A stretch of DNA of 32,745 bases from RGIG1959 sp045604545. Lineage in GTDB: Bacteria > Bacillota > Clostridia > Oscillospirales > Acutalibacteraceae. The notes beneath the pieces are model-generated. The model made no database searches. It was not told the origin of the DNA and saw only the letters and a program-made list of their open reading frames with translations. The stretch lies in the NCBI GenBank assembly GCA_045604545.1, contig JAZUOG010000060.1, forward strand, positions 1 to 32,745, read 5' to 3'. Of this stretch, positions 1 to 6,023 are shown piece after piece (the stretch's first letter is position 1; every line of letters begins with the position of its first letter). The position numbers and the translations under genes were made by a program.

Positions 1-168
1 AATTTCTTCTCCATTCTTAAAACTGAGTGTATTCATCGAGCGAAGCCGCGAACTTATGAGGAGGCTCGCCTCCTCATAAGTTCCTACATCCATTTCTATA
101 ATCACGATCGGATTCAGCTAAAAACAAAACTGACTCCGCTGGAACAACGAAATCAGTTTGTTGGTTAA
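1..168 (+). CDS. IS3-family transposase OrfB, C-terminal fragment
   Basis: Frame 1 is open from base 1 to a TAA at 166-168 and gives the last 55 residues of an IS3-type integrase-core transposase. Recognisable family signatures are FFSILKTEC, then TYEEAR, then IHFYNHDRIQLKTKLTP close to the C-terminus, matching the usual endings of IS150-group OrfB proteins. This part follows the third residue of the DDE catalytic triad, which lies upstream outside the window, so activity cannot be judged. The protein would bind the IS ends and catalyse strand transfer. The frame was identified by hand translation. It is intact as far as it can be seen. Confidence 0.85.
   Translation, partial: NFFSILKTECIHRAKPRTYEEARLLISSYIHFYNHDRIQLKTKLTPLEQRNQFVG
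51..82. repeat. Perfect 15-bp inverted repeat inside the transposase frame
   Basis: Bases 51-65 (AACTTATGAGGAGGC) are the exact reverse complement of 68-82, with a two-base centre. In RNA this would fold into a long hairpin inside the transposase message, over the codons for TYEEARLLIS. There is no U-tract, so it does not look like an ordinary terminator. Confidence 0.85.
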
Positions 169-246
169 TTTAATTAAACTACCATAAAGGTCTTTTTTGT
201 ACTGTCCGCACAAATTGGGGCAGTTCACAAGTGCATCCTCTTTTTA

Positions 247-576
247 TTATTTGCTGTCGTTTGTGTTCTGCAAATGATAGGTGATCGTACCGTTGGTGGT
301 TTCGAACACCATACCGTTTTTGTTTTTTGACCAATAAAACGAGCCTGTGTCCATGTCAAACAGGATCTGATCGGTGTCGGCGCGGTAGGTTCCCGCCGAA
401 ACCCAGTTGTCATCGTCATCAAACATGATACAGCTTCCGTCATCGTAAAGCTCGAAATAATACGAAGAGGATTGATCGCTGACCCAGCACCCCACCGCAT
501 CGATCGGCTCGCTGTCGACCGTACAGCCTGCCAGCGCCAAAAGAACCAATATCGGAAGTATGACCCACCAACGCAC
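247..576 (-). CDS. Small predicted lipoprotein of unknown function
   Basis: This 109-residue protein starts at a GTG and opens with a hydrophobic segment ending in the lipobox LAGC, so Cys18 is the likely lipidation site and the mature protein would be held on the outer face of the membrane. The rest is acidic and rich in aromatic residues, with short beta-strand-like stretches (WVSAGTYRAD, ILFDMDTGSFYW, TITYHL). This resembles small lipocalin-like or DUF-type extracytoplasmic proteins, but I do not recognise a family. It begins 14 bases after the stop of the second chromate-transporter gene, so it is probably the last gene of that operon. An IS end lies just past its stop. Confidence 0.7.
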   Translation of the reverse strand: MRWWVILPILVLLALAGCTVDSEPIDAVGCWVSDQSSSYYFELYDDGSCIMFDDDDNWVSAGTYRADTDQILFDMDTGSFYWSKNKNGMVFETTNGTITYHLQNTNDSK

Positions 577-590
577 AACTCACACCGCCT

Positions 591-1163
591 TTACATCACC
601 AATTTATCCAGGTATCCCGCCGCAATACCAAGTGCGGCAGACAACAACACCACCATGATCGGATGGCATTTTTTGAAAACAAGCACCAACATGATCACGA
701 AAATAATCAGCGATGCCGCAAAGGATACCGTGAGAAGCGCATCAACGGAAATGCCTGCGGCAAAGAAGGTATCCGCAACCATTGAGAGGATTGCCGAAGC
801 GATGAGACCCACGACAACAGGACGAAGTCCCGTCATGCACCCCGCCACAATGCGGCTTTTCTTGAACTTTTCATAAAAATGCGCCACGATCAGGATCACG
901 AGAAATGACGGCATCACCACACCGAGAGTGGCACAGACAGCGCCGAGAAGTCCGCCCGTTTCCATGCCGACATACGTCGCGATATTGATGGCAAAAGGGC
1001 CGGGAGTGGATTCGCTCACGGCAATAAAGTCAATAATTTGTTCGTTCGCCATCCAACCGTTCTGCACGACCCGTTCCTGAATAAGCGGGAGCATCGCATA
1101 TCCGCCGCCGATAGTGAAAAGGCCGATGGTGAAGAAGGTATAAAAGAGTTCCAATAAAATCAT
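591..1163 (-). CDS. Chromate transporter (CHR family) half-size subunit, second gene
   Basis: A 190-residue membrane protein of the CHR transporter family (TC 2.A.51). The start MILLELFYTFFTIGLFTIGGGYAMLPLI contains the family's glycine-rich GGGYAM motif near the N-terminus, and STPGPFAINIATYVG follows. Five or so hydrophobic segments fill the remainder. I chose the ATG at 1163 because it overlaps the TGA of the preceding gene (ATGA, bases 1160-1163) and because the longer open frame adds a His/Cys-rich stretch unlike the family. Short CHR proteins are usually encoded as adjacent pairs that assemble as heterodimers with opposite topology. Chromate efflux is the named activity, but the natural substrate of many such pairs is unproven. 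Confidence 0.9.
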   Translation of the reverse strand: MILLELFYTFFTIGLFTIGGGYAMLPLIQERVVQNGWMANEQIIDFIAVSESTPGPFAINIATYVGMETGGLLGAVCATLGVVMPSFLVILIVAHFYEKFKKSRIVAGCMTGLRPVVVGLIASAILSMVADTFFAAGISVDALLTVSFAASLIIFVIMLVLVFKKCHPIMVVLLSAALGIAAGYLDKLVM

Positions 1164-1723
1164 TTCTTCGCCGCCTCCTTCTTCATAAACTTGGAGGTGA
1201 CAAGTCCGACAATTGCCGCACCGATGATAATGAAAATAATGTTGATGTCGGTAAATGCCGCAATGACAAAGGATAATGCCATGATGATATACGCAACGAG
1301 TGATTTCGGGCATTTCTGATACATCGACCACAGCGCTTTAATGATCAGCGCGAGGACACCTGCACGGATGCCGTTAAAAGCAAACTGCACCGGCTCCAGC
1401 TCGCGGAATTGCGCAAGCACAAACGAGATGATCGAAATGATGGTAAACGACGGCAACACCGTACCGACGGTCGCCCCCATTGCACCGATCACACCGCAGG
1501 TCTTGTAGCCGACAAAGGTCGCCGTGTTGATGGCGATAGGGCCCGGCGTGGATTCCGCGATGGCAACAATGTCGAGCATATCCTCCGAGGTGATCCACCC
1601 GTGACGATCAACAACCTCTCTCTCGATGAGAGGAATCATCGCATAGCCACCGCCGAATGTGAATGCACCGATTTTAAAAAAGGTCATAAACAGCATCCAG
1701 AAACGCTTCCATTTCTCTTTCAA
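1160..1723 (-). CDS. Chromate transporter (CHR family) half-size subunit, first gene
   Basis: A 187-residue partner of the downstream CHR gene. The N-terminal signature FFKIGAFTFGGGYAMIPLIEREVV, seen at residues 15-38, is diagnostic for this family. STPGPIAINTATFVGYKTCG follows, and then several membrane spans and a Lys/Ala-rich tail. The start codon is TTG at 1723, placed seven to eight bases after GGAGAG. The next in-frame ATG would remove the basic N-terminus. A good housekeeping promoter lies at 1763-1791. The four-base overlap with the second subunit implies coupled translation. The pair should act in the cytoplasmic membrane as an anion (chromate or sulfate-like) exporter; the substrate is inferred from family only. 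Confidence 0.9.
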   Translation of the reverse strand: MKEKWKRFWMLFMTFFKIGAFTFGGGYAMIPLIEREVVDRHGWITSEDMLDIVAIAESTPGPIAINTATFVGYKTCGVIGAMGATVGTVLPSFTIISIISFVLAQFRELEPVQFAFNGIRAGVLALIIKALWSMYQKCPKSLVAYIIMALSFVIAAFTDINIIFIIIGAAIVGLVTSKFMKKEAAKK

Positions 1724-1762
1724 TACGTGTCTCTCCTAACCGTAAACGTAGAATACGGGTTT

Positions 1763-1791
1763 ATTATAGCCGCTTTCACAAAAAAATGCAA
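1763..1791 (-). promoter_or_regulatory. Housekeeping promoter for the chromate-transporter operon
   Basis: On the minus strand TTGCAT (1786-1791) and TATAAT (1763-1768) are separated by exactly 17 bases. The -10 box is perfect. It lies about 40 bases upstream of the TTG start. Confidence 0.75.
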
Positions 1792-1796
1792 CCACC

Positions 1797-1825
1797 TTGC
1801 AAATCGCATGGGTTTTTGATATGAT
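1797..1825 (+). promoter_or_regulatory. Housekeeping promoter for rlmD
   Basis: TTGCAA (1797-1802) and TATGAT (1820-1825) are 17 bases apart, 33 bases upstream of the rlmD ATG. The -35 box is only five bases from the -35 box of the divergent chromate-transporter promoter, with TGCAA/TTGCA forming a small inverted repeat between them. Confidence 0.7.
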
Positions 1826-1857
1826 AGTACCAGAGAAATCAAACGAGGTGCAACACG

Positions 1858-3612
1858 ATGGGTATTGGCAAAAATCAACTGATCGACATGGTCATTACCG
1901 GCATGACCGCCGAAGGACAGGGTGTCGGACACATCATCGAAAACGGCGAAAAAGGCATGGCGGTATTCGTGCCGTTTACCGCCGTCGGCGACCGTATCGT
2001 GTGTCGCATCGTCAAGCTTGAAAAACGCTTTGCCTATGGCATTATCGAAGAACTGATCGAACCGTCCGCCGACCGCAGAGAGCAATCGGATTGCCGCGTG
2101 TTCGGCAAATGCGGCGGTTGCGTTTACCGTCACCTGCAATACGAAGCGGAACTCCGCAGTAAAGAACAGCGCGTCAAGGATGCCTTTTTACGCATCGGCG
2201 GTCTGTCGCCTGTGTTTCATCCCATTGTGGGAAGCCTCGCCGAAGACGGCTATCGCAACAAGGCGCAATACCCCGTTGCGGGAACAAGCGACGCGCCCAT
2301 CATCGGCTTTTTTGCTCCCCGCAGTCACCGCGTGATTGAGCAACGTGCCTGTGCCCTGCAACCGAAGGTTTTTGAAGGTATTGTCAATGTCATCGCCGAC
2401 TGGATCACGAAAGCCGATGCGGCGCCGTATAACGAAACCACTCACACGGGACTTGTGCGCCACATTTATCTGCGTCAGGCGGTCAAAACGGGCGAAATCA
2501 TGGTGTGTCTCGTTTGTACAAGCGGCAAGCTGCCGAATACCGCCTATTTACTGGAACAGCTTGCAGAGTTCCCGTCGGTCGCCTCGGTTTGCGTCAATCT
2601 CAACCGCGAAAAGACCAATGTTATCCTCGGAAAGAATACCTTTTCACTCTACGGCGAACCGTATATCACCGACGAGCTGTGCGGGCTGACCTTCCGTCTG
2701 TCTCCCCATTCCTTCTATCAGGTCAATCACGATCAGGCAGAGCGGCTGTACGGTCTTGCCGCGGATGCGGCAGGGCTGACAAAGGACGATGTGTTGCTTG
2801 ATATGTATTGCGGTACAGGCACTATCGGCCTGTCGATGGCACACCGCGTAAAATCGCTTGTCGGAGTGGAGATCGTTCCACAGGCCGTCGACGATGCCAA
2901 ACAAAACGCCGCACGCAACGACATCGGCAATGCCCGTTTTCTGTGTGCGGATGCCGCCAAAGCGGCTCTGCAGCTTGAAAAGGAAGGCATCCGCCCGACC
3001 GTGGTGATCCTCGATCCGCCGCGAAAAGGCTGCGACAAGACGCTCATTGAGACTGTTGCCCGTATGGCTCCCGACCGTGTGGTGTATGTGTCCTGTGATC
3101 CCGCGACACTGGCCCGTGACTGTGCGGTGTTTGAGGAACTCGGCTATCACACCGAACACGTGACACCTGTGGATATGTTCCCGCGAACGGCGCACGTCGA
3201 GAGTGTGGCGTTGTTGACGCGGCAAATCAATGTACACAAAATGAAATTAAATTCTGCACCCTTTGAAATGATAAAGAATGGAGAAAAAACTATCGAACTC
3301 CGTTTGTTTGATGAAAAGCGTCAGAAAATAAAAGTTGGTGATAAAATTGTTTTCACCGAAAATACAACCGGCGAAACACTTAATACCACAGTTGTGAAAC
3401 TGTATAGGTTCGATTCTTTCAAAGAATTATATAAATCGTTGCCACTATTAAAATGCGGATACACAACAGAAAACGTTGACAATGCGACCCCATCTGATAT
3501 GGAACAGTATTATTCTGTTGAAGAACAGAGGAAATACGGCGTAGTAGGTATTGAACTTTGCCGACCTAAAGAAATTACAGACGAGAGTGTGGCGTTGTTA
3601 GAATTACGTTGA
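1858..3612 (+). CDS. rlmD: 23S rRNA (uracil-C5)-methyltransferase RlmD/RlmCD type with a fused C-terminal ASCH domain
   Basis: Residues 1-455 form a complete RumA/TrmA-family enzyme, which methylates C5 of uridine in 23S rRNA using S-adenosylmethionine. A TRAM-like OB fold covers about 1-65. The [4Fe-4S] ligands are Cys78, Cys84, Cys87 and Cys165. Motif I is DMYCGTG at 315-321, DPPRKGC follows, and the catalytic Cys413 lies in YVSCDPATLARD. Gram-positive homologues often modify both U747 and U1939. After the conserved ending HVESVALL (446-453) the frame continues in AT-rich DNA into an ASCH domain (about 461-570; GEKTIELR carries the GxKxxExR signature), an RNA-binding fold. The protein then ends with a second copy, ESVALLELR. 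The fusion is probably the product of an insertion at the gene's 3' end. Confidence 0.9.
   Translation: MGIGKNQLIDMVITGMTAEGQGVGHIIENGEKGMAVFVPFTAVGDRIVCRIVKLEKRFAYGIIEELIEPSADRREQSDCRVFGKCGGCVYRHLQYEAELRSKEQRVKDAFLRIGGLSPVFHPIVGSLAEDGYRNKAQYPVAGTSDAPIIGFFAPRSHRVIEQRACALQPKVFEGIVNVIADWITKADAAPYNETTHTGLVRHIYLRQAVKTGEIMVCLVCTSGKLPNTAYLLEQLAEFPSVASVCVNLNREKTNVILGKNTFSLYGEPYITDELCGLTFRLSPHSFYQVNHDQAERLYGLAADAAGLTKDDVLLDMYCGTGTIGLSMAHRVKSLVGVEIVPQAVDDAKQNAARNDIGNARFLCADAAKAALQLEKEGIRPTVVILDPPRKGCDKTLIETVARMAPDRVVYVSCDPATLARDCAVFEELGYHTEHVTPVDMFPRTAHVESVALLTRQINVHKMKLNSAPFEMIKNGEKTIELRLFDEKRQKIKVGDKIVFTENTTGETLNTTVVKLYRFDSFKELYKSLPLLKCGYTTENVDNATPSDMEQYYSVEEQRKYGVVGIELCRPKEITDESVALLELR
3198..3215 (+). 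repeat. Direct repeat, copy 1 of the rlmD 3'-end motif
   Basis: CGAGAGTGTGGCGTTGTT occurs here inside the codons for HVESVALL and again, without mismatch, at 3582-3599. The two copies are 384 bases apart (128 codons, in frame) and flank the AT-rich ASCH-coding segment. A longer form of copy 1 (3183-3202) also matches 4827-4846 with one mismatch in 20 bases. Confidence 0.95.
3582..3599 (+). repeat. Direct repeat, copy 2 of the rlmD 3'-end motif
   Basis: This is an exact copy of 3198-3215, again read as ESVALL, followed by ELR and a stop at 3610-3612. It closes the ASCH domain exactly as a methyltransferase gene normally closes. Nothing in the ASCH fold requires this peptide. Confidence 0.95.
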
Positions 3613-3648
3613 GAATTATTTGCAAATAACACTAAAGGAGATTTGAAA

Positions 3649-3732
3649 ATGAGTAAACATTCTTTAAACACGCATACATCAGTTCCTTTTTTTACCATAG
3701 GTGTTCCCGTATCACAAACTATTATTCTGTGA
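3649..3732 (+). pseudogene. 27-codon ORF with strong ribosome binding site; possible stub of a family-2 glycosyltransferase
   Basis: An ATG at 3649 follows AAAGGAG at a good distance, and the frame closes with TGA at 3730-3732, giving 27 residues. The stretch VPFFTIGVPV resembles the first beta strand of family-2 glycosyltransferases (typically ..FTIGIPVYN..), after which similarity stops. I therefore read it as the amino-terminal remnant of a deleted glycosyltransferase. A genuine short leader peptide is the alternative, because its stop codon overlaps the GTGAGG that serves as ribosome binding site for the next gene, a layout that would couple their translation. The evidence for either reading is limited. 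Confidence 0.4.
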
Positions 3733-3743
3733 GGTAAAAAACT

Positions 3744-4718
3744 ATGAATATTCATGTAATTTCAGACCAAACCGCTTTTTTTTCAAATATTTTTTCTGAT
3801 ATCGTATCAGAAGTAAAATGGTTGCCTTATAAAGACTTTTCAAAAGAAAATAAAACAGCATATTATTTTTATCGTTTTTGTAATTCTCCCAAGTTAGGAC
3901 ATCTTTTCTTTAAACAATGGATTAAACACTGTATAAACCGTTTGGAAATAAAAAAAGGGGATGTTGTGTTATTTGAAAATATGGTTTTAAGAAGCCCGTT
4001 TTGGTCTGTTGAAATACTGCGCCAATTAAAAGCAATGAACTGTATAGTTGTTTTCTTGGCATTGGATTCACTTCATCCAAATTCAGATCTCGGTAAAAAA
4101 CTCATTGAAGCAGGAAATCTTTCGGATCTTGTATATACTTATGATAAATCATTTGCAGAAAATAATAATTGGATTCACACCTATCAGTATTATTCATATA
4201 ACACCACGCAAGAGCATGTAGCGCCCAAAAGCGATGTTTTTTGCGCTATATATCATGGAGGTAGATTAGCTACTGTTGTAGAGACATACGATGTATTAAC
4301 AAAGAAAGGCGTGAATTGTTTATTTTATATATCAGGAGTCAGTAATGAAGAAAAAAACAAGTATGCACGAAAAGGTATTATTTATAATCATTTTCTCACA
4401 TACGATCAAATCATTGACCACATCTTAAACACACATGTTCTTCTCGACGTTACTAAAAAAGGGGGAGGGGGAATTACGTTAAGACCATTTGAAGCGATTG
4501 TATACAATAAACGTCTTCTTACAAACAGTCCCGTTATTAGCGAATTCCCATTTTATGACAACAAGTACATGCAATCATTCGAAAAGATTGACGATGTAAA
4601 AAAATTTGATGCCTCATTTTTTACAACGGACGAATCCGTAGATTATCATTATGACGGACGTTTTTCGCCGATACACTTATTAGAAGACATAAAAAGAAGA
4701 TTAAACATCTTAGACTGA
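3744..4718 (+). CDS. Glycosyltransferase-like protein (GT-B type, inferred) in an AT-rich inserted block
   Basis: A 324-residue soluble protein with no signal peptide. Near the C-terminus, residues 233-252 contain LLDVTKKGGGGITLRPFEAI followed by KRLLTNSPVI. This resembles the donor-binding end of GT-B-like capsule and lipopolysaccharide glycosyltransferases, where a glycine/threonine-rich loop is followed by R-x-F-E and K-x-L-(I/L)-T-N. The N-terminal half has alternating strands and helices (GDVVLFENMVL, CIVVFLALDS). It would be expected to transfer a sugar in cell-surface glycan assembly, but neither donor nor acceptor can be named. Codon use is strongly AT-biased compared with both flanking genes, which suggests recent transfer. 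It follows the 27-codon stub by 11 bases. Confidence 0.6.
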   Translation: MNIHVISDQTAFFSNIFSDIVSEVKWLPYKDFSKENKTAYYFYRFCNSPKLGHLFFKQWIKHCINRLEIKKGDVVLFENMVLRSPFWSVEILRQLKAMNCIVVFLALDSLHPNSDLGKKLIEAGNLSDLVYTYDKSFAENNNWIHTYQYYSYNTTQEHVAPKSDVFCAIYHGGRLATVVETYDVLTKKGVNCLFYISGVSNEEKNKYARKGIIYNHFLTYDQIIDHILNTHVLLDVTKKGGGGITLRPFEAIVYNKRLLTNSPVISEFPFYDNKYMQSFEKIDDVKKFDASFFTTDESVDYHYDGRFSPIHLLEDIKRRLNILD

Positions 4719-4827
4719 AAAATTTGTTTTTTAGCTTTCATTGGTTCCATTGATACAGCAATCGGCTGTTTTCAATCGGTATTTTCGAAATGTACGCTAA
4801 CAAAGATCCATCACGTAAGAAGCTCTG
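4719..4827. other. Non-coding tail of the inserted block
   Basis: This AT-rich stretch separates the glycosyltransferase-like gene from the displaced rlmD end. I see no promoter of quality, no terminator hairpin with a U-tract, and no gene. CAATCGG occurs twice (near 4760 and 4774) without obvious structure. Confidence 0.5.
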
Positions 4828-4872
4828 CGAACGGCACACGTCGAGACGGTTGTGCTGCTGGAAAAGCGATAA
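4828..4872 (+). pseudogene. Displaced remnant of an rlmD 3' end
   Basis: Read in frame, 4828-4872 encodes RTAHVETVVLLEKR and a TAA stop, which is the normal closing peptide of RumA/RlmD enzymes and parallels RTAHVESVALL at residues 443-453 of the intact gene. Bases 4827-4846 match 3183-3202 at 19 of 20 positions. An in-frame stop precedes it at 4816-4818 and there is no start codon, so it is not expressed on its own. GC-rich sequence resumes here, and the MmcQ gene follows 26 bases later. This spacing is what one expects if rlmD originally ended at 4872. Confidence 0.85.
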
Positions 4873-4898
4873 CTCCCCATCATTTCGAGGTGAATACC

Positions 4899-5240
4899 AT
4901 GATCACACGCGAGGACGCCATTCGTTTTTGCCTGACATTTGAAGATTCATATGAGGATTATCCGTTTGAGGATACCAACTGGACGATCATGCGGCATCGC
5001 GGTAACCGCAAGATGTTTGCGGCAATTTACGAACGACAGGGACACATCTGGCTCAATCTCAAATGTGAGCCGCAGATGACCTTTCTGTGGCGGGACAGTT
5101 TTTCGTCGGTCATACCTGCTTACCACATGAACAAGGAGCACTGGAACTCGGTCATTCTCGACGGTACGGTGCCAAACGATATGGTTTGCCAGATGATCGC
5201 CGACAGCTTTGCATTGACAAGACCAAAACGGCGGTATTAA
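4899..5240 (+). CDS. MmcQ/YjbR family protein
   Basis: A 113-residue single-domain protein of the MmcQ/YjbR (CyaY-like fold) family, recognised from TREDAIRFCLTF, the PFEDTNWTIMRH stretch, MFAAIYERQGHIWLNLKCEP and the C-terminal HMNKEHWNSVILDG. Members are small cytoplasmic proteins thought to bind DNA; their cellular role is poorly defined. I chose the ATG at 4899, eight bases after CGAGG, rather than the in-frame GTG at 4890 that lies on the ribosome binding site itself. It stands just behind the displaced rlmD end and was probably co-transcribed with rlmD before the insertion. Confidence 0.85.
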   Translation: MITREDAIRFCLTFEDSYEDYPFEDTNWTIMRHRGNRKMFAAIYERQGHIWLNLKCEPQMTFLWRDSFSSVIPAYHMNKEHWNSVILDGTVPNDMVCQMIADSFALTRPKRRY

Positions 5241-5325
5241 TCGTTTTGTCACGGTTTGTTGATCGTAAAGACACAAATACCCGCTATACTGATACCATCA
5301 CTTCACCAAAAGGCAGGGATCTCCG

Positions 5326-5985
5326 ATGTCTCATATTGACCTTCTTGAGGACGGCGATGCCGTATGGCTCAAGGAGCATGACACAGGCTTTGAAAAGCTG
5401 ATGTCCTACTACCGCTGTGCGATCATGGAGGTAGAAACCAAGTTCAATGTTCTCAATGAGGAATATTCCCTTGAATACGATCGCAATCCCATCGGCTTTA
5501 TCAAAACGCGTCTGAAATCCCCTTCCAGCATCATGGATAAGCTCAAACGACGCTCGCTCCCGATGACACTGGACTCCATCGAGCAAAACCTCAACGATAT
5601 TGCTGGCGTGCGGGTGGTATGCTCCTTCATTGACGATGTCTACCGCCTGGCAGAAGCCCTTCTCAAGCAAGATGATATCCGTCTCATCACGATGAAAAAC
5701 TACATCGATAATCCGAAGCCGAACGGCTATCGCAGTTTACATATGATCGTGGAGATCCCCATTTTTCTGGCGCATGAAAAGCGGCTGATGAAGGTGGAGG
5801 TTCAGCTTCGCACCAGTGCAATGGATTTCTGGGCAAGCCTCGAACACAAGCTCCTCTATAAAAAAGACGGCAACTTTACCGAGGACATGGCCAACGAACT
5901 GCTCGAATGCGCCACCCTCAGCGCCGAGCTTGACAAACGCATGGACAAGCTCAGGCGTGACGTATACGACCGACCGATGACATAG
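5326..5985 (+). CDS. relQ: Small alarmone synthetase, GTP pyrophosphokinase (RelQ type)
   Basis: A 219-residue stand-alone RelA/SpoT synthetase domain that transfers pyrophosphate from ATP to GDP or GTP to make (p)ppGpp. It has no hydrolase, TGS or ACT domain. Family signatures are FIKTRLKSPSSIMDKLKRR, DIAGVRVVCSFIDDVYRLAE, NGYRSLHMIVEIP (substrate loop) and EVQLRTSAMDFWASLEHKL. The order and length match tetrameric RelQ/SAS1 enzymes, which are usually induced by cell-wall stress or growth arrest. The ATG at 5326 follows a weak AGGCAGGG ribosome binding site. A TATACT at 5285-5290 may be a -10 box but has no convincing -35. A bidirectional terminator follows the stop directly. Confidence 0.92.
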   Translation: MSHIDLLEDGDAVWLKEHDTGFEKLMSYYRCAIMEVETKFNVLNEEYSLEYDRNPIGFIKTRLKSPSSIMDKLKRRSLPMTLDSIEQNLNDIAGVRVVCSFIDDVYRLAEALLKQDDIRLITMKNYIDNPKPNGYRSLHMIVEIPIFLAHEKRLMKVEVQLRTSAMDFWASLEHKLLYKKDGNFTEDMANELLECATLSAELDKRMDKLRRDVYDRPMT

Positions 5986-5988
5986 CAA

Positions 5989-6020
5989 AAAAAGCCTCGT
6001 TCACTTGAACGAGGCTTTTT
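5989..6020. terminator. Bidirectional intrinsic terminator between relQ and the P-type ATPase gene
   Basis: AAAAAGCCTCGTTCA (5989-6003) pairs with 6006-6020. A/T tracts on both sides make it usable from either strand, which suits the two converging genes. Confidence 0.92.
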
Positions 6021-6023
6021 GGT

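Larger units (their letters stand above)
1..227 (+). mobile_element. Right end of an IS3-family insertion sequence (IS150-like), cut by the window edge
   Basis: The first 227 bases carry the end of a DDE transposase frame (stop at 166-168), about 30 bases of AT-rich spacer, and then a candidate right terminal inverted repeat at about 201-227 that ends GGGGCAGTTCA (TGAACTGCCCC when read inward). IS3-family ends commonly begin with TG and end with CA, which fits. The left end is outside the window, so the repeat could not be paired and the target duplication could not be confirmed. The element sits about 20 bases beyond the stop codon of the neighbouring minus-strand lipoprotein gene, so it appears to have landed between genes. 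Confidence 0.75.

Noticed and set aside
591..1331. Longer 246-residue version of the second chromate transporter
   Set aside because: The extra 56 residues are His/Cys-rich and out of character. The ATG overlapping the upstream stop gives the normal family length.
3616..3629. 14-base palindrome TTATTTGCAAATAA just after the fused rlmD stop
   Set aside because: Short self-complementary words are expected in such AT-rich DNA. It has no second copy and is not positioned like an operator or terminator.
5252..5290. Promoter for relQ using TATACT at 5285-5290
   Set aside because: The nearest TTGATC is 20 bases upstream, which is too far, and the hexamer at 17 bases has no resemblance to a -35 box.
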